DNA from: UBA8919 sp041658185
Lineage (GTDB): Bacteria; Elusimicrobiota; UBA8919
DNA: 64,000 bases
NCBI GenBank assembly: GCA_041658185.1
Contig: JBBAAR010000001.1
Location: forward strand, 1-64,000
Reading direction: 5' to 3'
Shown here: one piece after another, positions 8,934-17,049 of the stretch
Layout: each line of letters starts with the position of its first letter
Position numbering within the stretch: the first letter of the stretch is position 1
Made by a program: the position numbers and the translations under genes
Notes under the pieces: generated by a model
What the model was told of the DNA's origin: nothing
Database searches by the model: none
Seen by the model: the letters and a program-made list of their open reading frames with translations, nothing else

Positions 8934-9773
8934 TTAAACGGTTATATTATCAATAAGACGGGTTTTGCCGACGGAAACAGCAACTGCGATTACAACTTTT
9001 TTTTTGATATATTTTAATTCTTCAAGCGTTTCGGCATCCCGAATATCTATGTAGTCAATTTTATCAACTCTCGGCAAAATTATTTTTCTCATTCCGGAAA
9101 TTATTTTTTCCGCCGATTTTACATGTTTGTATTTTATCAAATTTTTTGCAGTTTGTAAAGAGCGGGAAAGTGATACCGCCTTTTTTCTTTCTTCGTAGGA
9201 TAAATAGACATTTCTGCTGGATAATGCCAGACCGTCTTTTTCGCGAACTATCGGGCAGGTAATAATTTTTACAGGAAAATTGAGATCTGTTACCATTTTT
9301 CTAACAATAACCGACTGTTGGAAATCCTTTAATCCAAAATATGCTCTGTCCGGTTGAACGATATTAAAAAGTTTAGCAACAATAGTTGCAACCCCTCTGA
9401 AATGTCCGGGGCGGAATTTGCCGCACATTATATCCGACAATTTTTCAACCGTTATGTAAGTAAGATAATTTTCAGGATACATTTCAGACGGTTCTGGAGC
9501 AAAAACTAAATCCACGCCTTCGTTTTTACATACATTGATGTCTTTTTTAACTGGTCTTGGATATTTGCTGAAATCCTCTTTGGGACCAAATTGTGTCGGA
9601 TTTACAAAAATGCTGACAACAACTATATCGTTTTCTTTTCTTGCACGACGGATTAAAGAAATATGACCCTGATGTAATGCACCCATTGTCGGTACAAAAC
9701 CGATTGATTTATTCTGTTGCTTAATCTTTTTTATAAATTTCTGAATTTCTTGCGGATTTAAAAAAATTCTCAT
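8934..9773 (-). CDS. panC: Pantothenate synthetase
   Basis: Condenses pantoate and beta-alanine with ATP to give pantothenate, the CoA precursor, in the cytoplasm. The 279-residue sequence has the nucleotidyltransferase motif GALHQGHISL near residue 32, FVNPTQFGP, and SSRNVYLS around residue 185. Length is normal. Its ATG overlaps the stop of the upstream hydrolase by four bases (ATGA). panD lies far away at 60.2 kb in this window; panB is not seen. Confidence 0.96.
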   Translation of the reverse strand: MRIFLNPQEIQKFIKKIKQQNKSIGFVPTMGALHQGHISLIRRARKENDIVVVSIFVNPTQFGPKEDFSKYPRPVKKDINVCKNEGVDLVFAPEPSEMYPENYLTYITVEKLSDIMCGKFRPGHFRGVATIVAKLFNIVQPDRAYFGLKDFQQSVIVRKMVTDLNFPVKIITCPIVREKDGLALSSRNVYLSYEERKKAVSLSRSLQTAKNLIKYKHVKSAEKIISGMRKIILPRVDKIDYIDIRDAETLEELKYIKKKVVIAVAVSVGKTRLIDNITV

Positions 9774-10681
9774 TTCAAATACTTTCGGAAAAATTCGCCG
9801 ACTCTACTCTCATATTCAAGCGGATTTTTGCTATGCGATTCCATATGGTCGGCGCCGGAAACTTCCCAAAACTCTTTGGGTTCGCCGGCGAGAGCATATA
9901 ATTTTTTTCCTTCTTTAACAGGAATTCTTTCGTCATTTGCACCGTGAATAAAAAATATGGGTCTCGGAGAGATTTTTTTAACATATCTAACCGCTGAAAA
10001 ATCATCGGGATTAAATCCGAGCCGCAGTTTAGCGAATAAAAATGTTATCGGAGTTAACGGGTATTCCGGGATTTTGTAAAAAAGTTTCGCATATCTTACT
10101 ACAATATAATTGAAACTTGAAAACGGGGAGTCAACGACTATAGCATATATTCTTTCATCCTGTGCTGCGGTTAAAATTGCAACAGAAGCGCCCATAGATA
10201 TTCCGTAGACACCTATTTTTTTTGAAAGTTCCGGTTTTTCTTTTTTGAGATATTCAACCGCGGCTGTTAAATCCAGACCCTCCAGTTTTCCGAGCGATGA
10301 AACACTGCCGCCGCTTTTGCCGTGATTCCTGAAATCAAAATAGAGGAGATTAAAACCCTTCTTCAGAAGATACATCGTAGAGGGGAAAACATCGGCTTTG
10401 TTGGCGCCCCAACCGTGACAGATAATTATAATTCTGTCGGATTTTTTGACGGAACGTGGACGGATAAACCAGCCGGAAATTTCCAATCCGTCGCTTGTCA
10501 GAAATTTTACATTTTCCGACTCAAGATTAAAACCGGCGGGATTGATTTCAAGCGATAGTTTGGGAACTTTCAATATCAAAGACGAGGAAAACCATCCCCA
10601 GATAAAAAAAAATAAAACAAGAATGACTATAACATTAAAAAATACCGGTATTTTAAGAAATAAAATTTCTTTAATATGCAT
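9770..10681 (-). CDS. Membrane-anchored alpha/beta hydrolase
   Basis: The 303-residue protein has an N-terminal transmembrane helix (about residues 12-32). An alpha/beta-hydrolase domain follows with an oxyanion HGWG, nucleophile elbow GISMGA, an acid in HGANDERIP and a catalytic histidine in GADHMES. It resembles the Bem46/ABHD13 group. The substrate cannot be inferred. It is coupled to panC by a 4-base overlap and follows recA after a likely terminator, so it may have its own weak promoter. Confidence 0.8.
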   Translation of the reverse strand: MHIKEILFLKIPVFFNVIVILVLFFFIWGWFSSSLILKVPKLSLEINPAGFNLESENVKFLTSDGLEISGWFIRPRSVKKSDRIIIICHGWGANKADVFPSTMYLLKKGFNLLYFDFRNHGKSGGSVSSLGKLEGLDLTAAVEYLKKEKPELSKKIGVYGISMGASVAILTAAQDERIYAIVVDSPFSSFNYIVVRYAKLFYKIPEYPLTPITFLFAKLRLGFNPDDFSAVRYVKKISPRPIFFIHGANDERIPVKEGKKLYALAGEPKEFWEVSGADHMESHSKNPLEYESRVGEFFRKYLK

Positions 10682-10713
10682 CGGAAGGATTGGTGCGAGA
10701 TACTTGGCGTATC

Positions 10714-10740
10714 AAAAAAAACAAAGGGTTTAATACCTTT
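10714..10740 (-). terminator. Rho-independent terminator after recA
   Basis: On the minus strand, AAAGG (10740-10736) pairs with CCTTT (10727-10723) across an 8-base loop. A run of T follows after one G (10721-10714). The stem starts at the recA stop codon. The stem is short, so strength is uncertain. Confidence 0.45.
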
Positions 10741-11798
10741 TATTTTTTTTCTTTTTCTTCTTTTTTTGCCACAGACGAACCTTCTTTTTCGGCAGTAGGT
10801 ATGCCGGCGGCTTTTTCAAATATCGCTTTTTTTATCTCTTCTGAAATCTTTGGGTTTTCCTTTAGAAATACTTTTGAGTTGTCCATTCCTTGACCGAGTT
10901 TTTCACCTTTATAAACGAACCAACTCCCACTTTTTTCTATCACCGAGTATTCAACGCCGGTATCAACAATGCTTCCTTCCGGCGAAATTCCATCACCGAA
11001 AATCATATCAAATTCAGCCTTCTTGAACGGCGGAGCAACTTTATTTTTTACAACTTTAACGCGAACTCTTGTGCCTATTGGAATATCACCATCTTTAATT
11101 GTTGTCACTCGTCTTATTTCCATTCGAACTGAAGAATAAAATTTCAAAGCCATACCGCCGGTTGTAGTTTCCGGATTTCCAAACATAACGCCTATTTTCA
11201 TTCTAATCTGATTTATAAAAATTATTGTCGTCTTTGATTTTGCGACGATGGCGGTAAGTTTTCTAAGCGCCTGGCTCATAAGCCGTGCCTGAAGCCCCAT
11301 ATGTGAATCGCCCATTTCACCTTCAATTTCCGCTCTCGGAGTAAGCGCTGCAACGGAGTCAATAATAATTATGTCAATAGCATTGCTTCTTACAAGTTTT
11401 TCCGTAATTTCAAGCGCCTGCTCGCCGGAATCCGGTTGGGAGATGAGAAGTTTGTCAATATCAACGCCAAGTTTCGTCGCATAAACAGGATCCATTGCAT
11501 GTTCGGCATCAACATACGCGCATGTCCCGCCCAATTTTTGGGCACTGGAAATTATCTGAAGGCAGAGCGTGGATTTACCCGAAGATTCCGGACCGTAAAT
11601 TTCAATGATTCGCCCTTTCGGAATTCCGCCGACACCGAGCGCCACATCAATCCCGATAATACCCGTCGGAATTGCCTCAACTTTTTGATGCGGGCTTTCG
11701 CCGAGCCGCATTATTGCACCTTTACCAAAATCTTTTTCTATCTGTGCAAGCGCCAACTCCAACGCCTTTTCCTTATCCGATTTTTCCGCCTTTGACAT
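10740..11798 (-). CDS. recA: Recombinase RecA
   Basis: DNA-dependent ATPase for homologous recombination and SOS induction. The 352-residue sequence has Walker A GPESSGKST, the IIIIDSVAALTPRAEIEGE segment and loop-2 region NPETTTGG. It has a lysine/glutamate-rich C-terminal tail. The ATG is preceded by a strong AGGGGG ribosome-binding site. I see no obvious LexA box. It is the first gene after the folD terminator. Confidence 0.97.
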   Translation of the reverse strand: MSKAEKSDKEKALELALAQIEKDFGKGAIMRLGESPHQKVEAIPTGIIGIDVALGVGGIPKGRIIEIYGPESSGKSTLCLQIISSAQKLGGTCAYVDAEHAMDPVYATKLGVDIDKLLISQPDSGEQALEITEKLVRSNAIDIIIIDSVAALTPRAEIEGEMGDSHMGLQARLMSQALRKLTAIVAKSKTTIIFINQIRMKIGVMFGNPETTTGGMALKFYSSVRMEIRRVTTIKDGDIPIGTRVRVKVVKNKVAPPFKKAEFDMIFGDGISPEGSIVDTGVEYSVIEKSGSWFVYKGEKLGQGMDNSKVFLKENPKISEEIKKAIFEKAAGIPTAEKEGSSVAKKEEKEKK

Positions 11799-11864
11799 AA
11801 ATCCCCCTATACTTATTTTTTATTTCTTTGACGAGATTAATATGATTTTAACTTCTGATTTTTA

Positions 11865-11882
11865 TCCTGTAAATCCTGTCAT
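11865..11882. repeat. Short direct repeat in recA leader
   Basis: TCCTGTAAATCCTGTCAT contains two close copies of a TCCTGT word inside the untranslated leader of recA. It resembles the short repeated words seen elsewhere in this window. No function can be assigned. Confidence 0.35.
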
Positions 11883-11910
11883 ACTCTTAAAATTTTATAC
11901 CAACGGATTT

Positions 11911-11938
11911 ATTATACCAGATTTTCTAAAAAAAACAA
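11911..11938 (-). promoter_or_regulatory. Putative recA promoter
   Basis: Minus strand: TTGTTT (11938-11933), 16-base spacer, exact TATAAT (11916-11911), leaving a leader of about 105 bases. The -35 box falls in the T-tract of the folD terminator. Confidence 0.5.
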
Positions 11939-11963
11939 GAAAAAACTAAACGCCGCTTAGTTT
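11926..11963 (-). terminator. Rho-independent terminator after folD
   Basis: A 7-bp perfect stem (AAACTAA / TTAGTTT at 11957-11963 and 11943-11949, 7-base loop) is followed on the minus strand by a long, nearly uninterrupted T tract. It overlaps the folD stop codon and closes the fhs-to-folD operon. Confidence 0.65.
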
Positions 11964-12868
11964 CCAATCTTGATTTTGTACAGACCTAAAAGATTTTTTA
12001 AAAGTATAACGGTTGTAACTGCTCCGACTCCGCCGGGAACGGGGGTGATATAACCTGCCACCTCTTTTGCTTCATCAAATACGACATCGCCGACCGTCTT
12101 CATTTTCGGTTTGCCGGTTTTTTCATCAATTATGGAATTGCCTTTTTCATCTTTAATCTGTATTCTGTTTATTCCGACATCTATTACAATTGCTCCGTTT
12201 TTCACCATATTACCTTTTATCAAACCCGGTTTACCGACGGCAACAATAAGTATTTCTGCACGCTTCGTATGACTCGCCAAATCTTTTGTTGCAATATGAC
12301 AGACAGTAGGTGTTGCTGATTCTAAAAGTGAAGAAAGAAGCATAAGTGTTACCGGTTTTCCAACTATCTCGCTATGTCCGACTATTACGGCTTCTTTGCC
12401 TTTGATGTTTTCTCCCGTTGATTTTATGCACTCCATAACAGAAAGTGCGGTGCAGGGAGCAACGGTTGGTTTTACATCAGCATATAAAAGTTTGCCGAGA
12501 TTTGCGGGTGTGACGCCTTCTACATCTTTTTCAGAGGGAATTGACATCTGGATTTTCCTTGAATTTATGTGAGCAGGCAGCGGCATTTGCAAAATTATAC
12601 CGGTGATTTTTTCGTCCTGACCTAATTTTTTTATCTCGGAAATCAATTCATTTTCAGAAATTTTTTCATCCAACTGAACAAGATTATAGCCCATCCCTAT
12701 TTCTTCGCAAGAAGCTTTTTGATTCTTAATATAAACACGACTTGCAGGATTGTCGCCGACTTGCACCGCGACAAGAACAGGTTTTTCCGACAGTTTGCCG
12801 AGTTCCGACTTTACTTCCGCTTTTATCCCTTCCGCAATTTTGTTCCCGTCAATAATTTTCGCACTCAC
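11957..12868 (-). CDS. folD: Methylene-THF dehydrogenase / methenyl-THF cyclohydrolase
   Basis: Interconverts methylene-, methenyl- and formyl-tetrahydrofolate, here as the methylene-THF dehydrogenase step of the methyl branch. The 303-residue protein shows VYIKNQKASCEEIG (catalytic Lys), ILQMPLPAHI, the Rossmann segment AVIVGHSEIVGKP and PVPGGVGAVT. About 12 extra residues around residue 240 (QIKDEKGNSIIDEKTGKPKM) form an insertion compared with E. coli FolD. The gene overlaps fchA by four bases. With fchA present, FolD may serve mainly as the dehydrogenase. Confidence 0.95.
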   Translation of the reverse strand: MSAKIIDGNKIAEGIKAEVKSELGKLSEKPVLVAVQVGDNPASRVYIKNQKASCEEIGMGYNLVQLDEKISENELISEIKKLGQDEKITGIILQMPLPAHINSRKIQMSIPSEKDVEGVTPANLGKLLYADVKPTVAPCTALSVMECIKSTGENIKGKEAVIVGHSEIVGKPVTLMLLSSLLESATPTVCHIATKDLASHTKRAEILIVAVGKPGLIKGNMVKNGAIVIDVGINRIQIKDEKGNSIIDEKTGKPKMKTVGDVVFDEAKEVAGYITPVPGGVGAVTTVILLKNLLGLYKIKIGN

Positions 12869-13506
12869 AGTTTTACCTCCGTTTTTTTAATTATTTTTTC
12901 TATCTCCTCAAAAGCATCCTTCATTATTTTTTCATATTTTATTTTTGTTTCTTCCTTAAAATCGGCATCGTCCATAAATTTAAGATTTATGTCTATGTTG
13001 AACTTTGCCGATTCAATCCCTGCACGCAAAATGGAAACACCGCAGGCGACATCGCTTAAAAGATTTTTGTTTCCGATTTCTGTTAGTCGTTCCGCCGAAG
13101 GCAAGACACCGACGGATATTTCAAAAATTTTACAGGGTACGGACAGTGAATTTTTTAATGCCGATTGTATTTTTTCGTTTCTTTCTTTTATTTCATCGTC
13201 TGTATTTTTAGGAAGTTTATATGCGACGGCGAGAACTGTATATGCAGATACGTCCTCGTCTATAAGTGATTGCAGATTACAGATTGCAGATTGCAGATGA
13301 ACCAGAATATTTTTTATTTCATCCTGATATTGTTCGTAGCCCTTCTTATCAACCGTAAAATTTGCCGTCATCAAAAGGCAAGAGATACCGGTTGCAGAAA
13401 CCAAAGCAGCGGCGCTCCCGCCGCCGGGTGCAGGCAGTCTTGCAGATAAGTCATCTAAATATTTTTTTATAGATGAATCAAGATATTTTTGAGATTTTCC
13501 GGACAT
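12865..13506 (-). CDS. fchA: Methenyl-THF cyclohydrolase / cyclodeaminase family
   Basis: A 213-residue protein of the formiminotransferase-cyclodeaminase family, in acetogens the FchA methenyl-THF cyclohydrolase. Recognisable parts are ARLPAPGGGSAAAL near residue 20 and AERLTEIGNKNLLSDVACG around residue 145. It sits between metF and folD, so a methyl-branch role is likely. A four-unit 7-bp DNA repeat encodes part of residues about 70-80 (QSAICNLQSL) without breaking the frame. Start overlaps the metF stop by one base. Confidence 0.9.
   Translation of the reverse strand: MSGKSQKYLDSSIKKYLDDLSARLPAPGGGSAAALVSATGISCLLMTANFTVDKKGYEQYQDEIKNILVHLQSAICNLQSLIDEDVSAYTVLAVAYKLPKNTDDEIKERNEKIQSALKNSLSVPCKIFEISVGVLPSAERLTEIGNKNLLSDVACGVSILRAGIESAKFNIDINLKFMDDADFKEETKIKYEKIMKDAFEEIEKIIKKTEVKL
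13268..13295. repeat. In-frame 7-bp tandem repeat inside fchA
   Basis: Four tandem units GATTGCA/GATTACA/GATTGCA/GATTGCA lie within fchA, reading as QSAICNLQSL on the coding strand. The repeat length (28) is not a multiple of three, yet the reading frame continues. Confidence 0.75.
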
Positions 13507-14381
13507 TACAATCCTGCGAGTTCAAGTATTTTCGGGACTTTATCGTCCCAGCCGAGCGGCATTATGTGGACACCCTGGCAGTATGGCTTGAGTTCTTTGA
13601 TGAGCCGGGCAGCAATTTCTATTCCTGTTTGGCCTGATTTTGTTTTTTCTTTATCTTTTCTGAGTTCTTCAATTAAATTGTCCGGGACATAAACGCCGGC
13701 GACATTTTCATTCATATATTTTGCCATCCCGACCGATTTTAGAATTACTATCCCTGCCATTACAGGAACACCAAAATTTTTTGCTTTTTCCATAAACTTT
13801 ACAAATTTTTCTACTTCATAGACCGCCTGCGTCTGGAAAAATTCCGCGCCCGCTTTTACTTTTTTCTCCATTTTTATAAGTTGCGGTTCAACAGGGTCGG
13901 AACATGGAGATACAACAGCACCTATTGAAAATTTCGGCGGAACACCATCAAGTTTATTGCCGGCGAGGTCAACACCTTCTTCAAGTTTTTTCACAGTATG
14001 AATCAGAGAGACCGCATCTAAATCAAAAACGGGTTTTGCATCTTTATGGTCGCCTAAAGTTGTATGGTCGCCGGTCAATAGAAGAAGATTTTCAATGCCG
14101 AAAGCCGCAGCAGATAAAATATCCGATTGAAGAGCAATTCTGTTTCTGTCACGGCAGACAACCTGAAATACGGGCTCCATTCCTCTATCTTTTAGAAAAT
14201 GACAGGTTGCAAGCGAGCCGAATCTCATAACAGATGATTGGTTATCAGTAACATTTATCGCATCCACTTTGCCTTTAAGATGTTCCGCTTCATTTAAGCA
14301 TTTCTCAATCTGCCAGCCCTTTGGCGGACCGATTTCCGAAGTGACAACAAATTTTTTTGAAAACAAATCTTTCAGCATCAT
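13506..14381 (-). CDS. metF: Methylene-tetrahydrofolate reductase
   Basis: Reduces methylene-THF to methyl-THF, the last methyl-branch step before AcsE. The 291-residue TIM-barrel protein shows VTSEIGPPKGW, NVTDNQ, LLLLTGDHTTLGDH (flavin site) and a QAVYEVEKF segment. It pairs with the adjacent metV, as in acetogens such as Moorella, where MetF and MetV form a complex that may connect to an electron-bifurcating partner. The RnfC2 and HdrABC/MvhD partners are not nearby. Confidence 0.93.
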   Translation of the reverse strand: MMLKDLFSKKFVVTSEIGPPKGWQIEKCLNEAEHLKGKVDAINVTDNQSSVMRFGSLATCHFLKDRGMEPVFQVVCRDRNRIALQSDILSAAAFGIENLLLLTGDHTTLGDHKDAKPVFDLDAVSLIHTVKKLEEGVDLAGNKLDGVPPKFSIGAVVSPCSDPVEPQLIKMEKKVKAGAEFFQTQAVYEVEKFVKFMEKAKNFGVPVMAGIVILKSVGMAKYMNENVAGVYVPDNLIEELRKDKEKTKSGQTGIEIAARLIKELKPYCQGVHIMPLGWDDKVPKILELAGL

Positions 14382-14400
14382 AAAAATATTCCCGTTTCAA

Positions 14401-15066
14401 TCATTTTTCTATATCGTAAAATGTAGTTTTTCTCAATTCTGCCTTTGGAAACATTTTTGAATAGTCGCGAAGTTTTACCTGCTTCTGTAAATTTTCAAGT
14501 TTGTTAAGTTTTTTAAGACGGTTATAAATATTTTCCCAGCCGCAGTCAAGTTCTTTGTCAATTTCGCATTTTCCGTTTTTTGCACCGCCGCAGGAACCGT
14601 TCAGCAAAGATTTTGAACAGTTTGTTATCGGACAAATTCCGCTGGTCAAATCCAAAACGCACTCGCCGCATTGGGCACATCTTTCTGCCGATGGCCAAGT
14701 TCCCTGAAACCCTCCGAGAAAAACAGTATTATTGGCGGGATGAACATATTTATCAACTACGGATGCTAATGACTGAACTCCGATTCCGCAGGTTAAAGCA
14801 ACTACTGAATCTGCTTTGTCAATTTTTTCTTTATATCTTGAAATTTTTAATGCCACCAAAAGTTTGTTGCACATAAAATCAACCGTTGTACAACCGTCAA
14901 CTTTGATTTTTGTTTCCTCAAGTTTTTTTTTAAGTTCACTGCACGCTTTCTCGCCGCCTGTCTCACAGACCTCCGCACAGCCGTTACATCCGACTATGAA
15001 AATACTTTTTTCGCTTTCAAGCATTTTTAAAATTTCTTCAAACGGTTTTTGTTGAGAGACAATCAT
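14401..15066 (-). CDS. metV: MetV, zinc/Fe-S partner of methylene-THF reductase
   Basis: A 221-residue cysteine-rich protein of the methylene-THF reductase C-terminal family. It has CNGCAEVCETGG near residue 27, then CAQCGECVLDLTSGICPITNC and CGGAKNGKCEID in the second half. Known MetV binds metal or Fe-S clusters and is required with MetF in acetogens. Its ATG overlaps the hydrogenase-maturation protease stop by four bases. Confidence 0.92.
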   Translation of the reverse strand: MIVSQQKPFEEILKMLESEKSIFIVGCNGCAEVCETGGEKACSELKKKLEETKIKVDGCTTVDFMCNKLLVALKISRYKEKIDKADSVVALTCGIGVQSLASVVDKYVHPANNTVFLGGFQGTWPSAERCAQCGECVLDLTSGICPITNCSKSLLNGSCGGAKNGKCEIDKELDCGWENIYNRLKKLNKLENLQKQVKLRDYSKMFPKAELRKTTFYDIEK

Positions 15067-15578
15067 CGTTTTACCTCACATAGAACAGTTTTTATAATTT
15101 CCGGAATTTTTATCTTAAGTTCTTCTGAAAGTCCTATCTTTGGGGCAATTTCTTTCGGTTCAACGCCGATAAAAACAATCTCTTTCGGAATAGCCCCAAG
15201 TTTTTCAGCAATTTTTAAGGCATCAACCAAATTCAAATCGTGTAATGATGTTTTCTGCATTTCACTATTGTGAAATTGTGAAAACTTGTCCTCGTAGGGG
15301 ATTGTGAAAACTTGTCCCCGTAGGGGATTGTGAAATTTATAAATTTCCCCGGGAATGCCGCCGTTTTTTACGGCGTCAATAACTACAAGTTTATCTATAT
15401 CTTTTAGTGAAAGAATGATATCAAGTGCCGATGTTCCGCCGTCAATAAATTCAACATCTTGCTTCTTGTATCTTGCATCTTGCATCATTTTTACAATATG
15501 CACGCCGACACCTTCGTCGCCCATCAAAATATTTCCGAAACCGACAACGGCAATTTTAGGTCGCCTTGAATTTTCCAA
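15063..15578 (-). CDS. Hydrogenase maturation protease (HyaD/HycI family)
   Basis: A 171-residue endopeptidase that removes the C-terminal tail of the [NiFe] large subunit after nickel insertion. GFGNILMGDEGVGVH at the N-terminus supplies the first nickel-binding acid, and FIDGGT plus VVIDAVKNGG hold the second. It directly follows the large-subunit gene, overlapping it by 23 bases. Residues about 86-105 (HNPLRGQVFTIPYEDKFSQF) come from two copies of a 26-bp DNA repeat read in different frames. The insertion lies in a loop and may be tolerated. Confidence 0.9.
   Translation of the reverse strand: MENSRRPKIAVVGFGNILMGDEGVGVHIVKMMQDARYKKQDVEFIDGGTSALDIILSLKDIDKLVVIDAVKNGGIPGEIYKFHNPLRGQVFTIPYEDKFSQFHNSEMQKTSLHDLNLVDALKIAEKLGAIPKEIVFIGVEPKEIAPKIGLSEELKIKIPEIIKTVLCEVKR
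15275..15326. repeat. Two 26-bp direct repeats inside the hydrogenase protease gene
   Basis: Two 26-bp units starting ATTGTGAAAACTTGTCC and ending CGTAGGGG lie back to back (15275-15300, 15301-15326), differing at one base. A third partial copy begins at 15327. The unit is not a multiple of three, so the two copies are read in different frames. Confidence 0.8.
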
Positions 15579-17049
15579 TTGTAGTTCCTCTTAAATCAAC
15601 CAGATGAACCGCACAGGCAAGACAAGGGTCAAAGGAACGGACAATGCGAACTATTTCAAAAGGATTTTTTTCGTCTTTGATTTTCGTTCCGATGATTGCC
15701 TGCTCAATAGGTCCCGGCTGTTCCTTATCATCCTTAGGAGATGCGTTCCATGTCGTCGGCACAACGCACTGATAATTTTCTATTTTTTTGTTTTTGATTT
15801 TGAGCCAATGACCGAGTGCACCGCGGGGACCCTCTGTCAGCCCCATACCTTCCGCTTCTTCGGGCATCTGATATTCAATAAAAACGGATTCGTCCGGATT
15901 TAACTGTAAAACCCAATTCGCCATATTATCGGCAACAAGTTTTGCTTCAATTGCTCTCGCTGCATGCCGGCCGAGTACAGAAAATAAAACATCCGGTTTC
16001 GCTTTCAACTCGGAAAGAACGCTATCAACAAGTTTTTTAGTCGTTTCATCGCCGGAAATATAATTTATTAGAATTCTGGCAAGAGGTCCCACTTCGTGGA
16101 CATTTCCTTCGTATCTCGGTGATTTAAGCCATGAATATCCGTCTTTTTTATCTTTTTTCGGGATTGTTTCGCAGTCAAGCGGATGCTTGTGCGTCTGTGA
16201 ATCATCATACCATGAGTGTTTCACATCCTCTGTAATTTTTGATGAATCAACTGCTTTATATGTCAGGTCTGTTGAGGTTCTACCGCTTCTTAAAAGCCGT
16301 TTTCTTGAAAGGTAATTCTTTTCGTTGCCTTCCAAATCAAAAACGCCGTAAGCAAGATAATTCCCGCAACCCCTGCCGATTTGAAAATAATCGGAATATT
16401 TTTTAGCAACCGCAATAACATCGGGTATATAAACATTGTCAATAAATTCACGCAATTCATTCAGCCGCCACAGAAAATTTGTAATTTTATCCGTTGTCGG
16501 TTTTTCCGTCACACCGCCGGCAATTATTCCGACTTGATGAGGCATTTTCCCGCCGAAAATTGCAAGCATCTCATGTGCTTTTCGTCTGATTTCAAGCGCC
16601 TTCAAGTAGTGCTGCGTCAGTTCGGTGTTTTCTTTTTCATCAAGACGGTAATCACCTTCATATCTCGGAATAAACGGCGGTATATCCGGCGATTTAACAA
16701 AATCAAGCGCCGCAAGATGATAAAAATGCAAAATGTGCGACTGGATAAAATTAGCGCCGAGGATTAGGTTTCTTATTATGCGTCCGTTATCCGTAATTTT
16801 GCCGGCAATCCCGAATGCAGAATCAAGTGCAAGTGCGGAAGCGGTTGCGTGACAAATCGGGCAAACGCCGCAAATTCTCTGAGTGATTTGCGAGGCATCA
16901 CGCGGGTCCCTGTTTTTTAATATTATTTCAAGTCCTCTGAAAAGCGTGCCGGATGAATTTGCTTCTTTTACAATTCCACCGTCAACGATTGCTTCAATTT
17001 TCAAGTGTCCTTCAATTCGGGTTACCGGGTCAATTACAATTTTTGTCAT
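15556..17049 (-). CDS. [NiFe] hydrogenase large subunit, group 1-like
   Basis: Carries the NiFe(CN)2CO site for H2 oxidation or evolution. I choose the ATG at 17049 (MTKIVIDPVTRIEGH), which overlaps the small-subunit stop as ATGA; the longer frame upstream runs through the small-subunit gene. The protein has 497 residues. The L1 motif is R58-I-C60-x2-C63-x3-H67 and the L2 motif is D474-P-C476-x2-C479-x2-H482. The 15-residue tail after H482 is the expected substrate of the downstream protease. It is shorter than typical membrane-bound group 1 large subunits. No cytochrome b subunit is adjacent. Confidence 0.93.
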   Translation of the reverse strand: MTKIVIDPVTRIEGHLKIEAIVDGGIVKEANSSGTLFRGLEIILKNRDPRDASQITQRICGVCPICHATASALALDSAFGIAGKITDNGRIIRNLILGANFIQSHILHFYHLAALDFVKSPDIPPFIPRYEGDYRLDEKENTELTQHYLKALEIRRKAHEMLAIFGGKMPHQVGIIAGGVTEKPTTDKITNFLWRLNELREFIDNVYIPDVIAVAKKYSDYFQIGRGCGNYLAYGVFDLEGNEKNYLSRKRLLRSGRTSTDLTYKAVDSSKITEDVKHSWYDDSQTHKHPLDCETIPKKDKKDGYSWLKSPRYEGNVHEVGPLARILINYISGDETTKKLVDSVLSELKAKPDVLFSVLGRHAARAIEAKLVADNMANWVLQLNPDESVFIEYQMPEEAEGMGLTEGPRGALGHWLKIKNKKIENYQCVVPTTWNASPKDDKEQPGPIEQAIIGTKIKDEKNPFEIVRIVRSFDPCLACAVHLVDLRGTTIGKFKAT

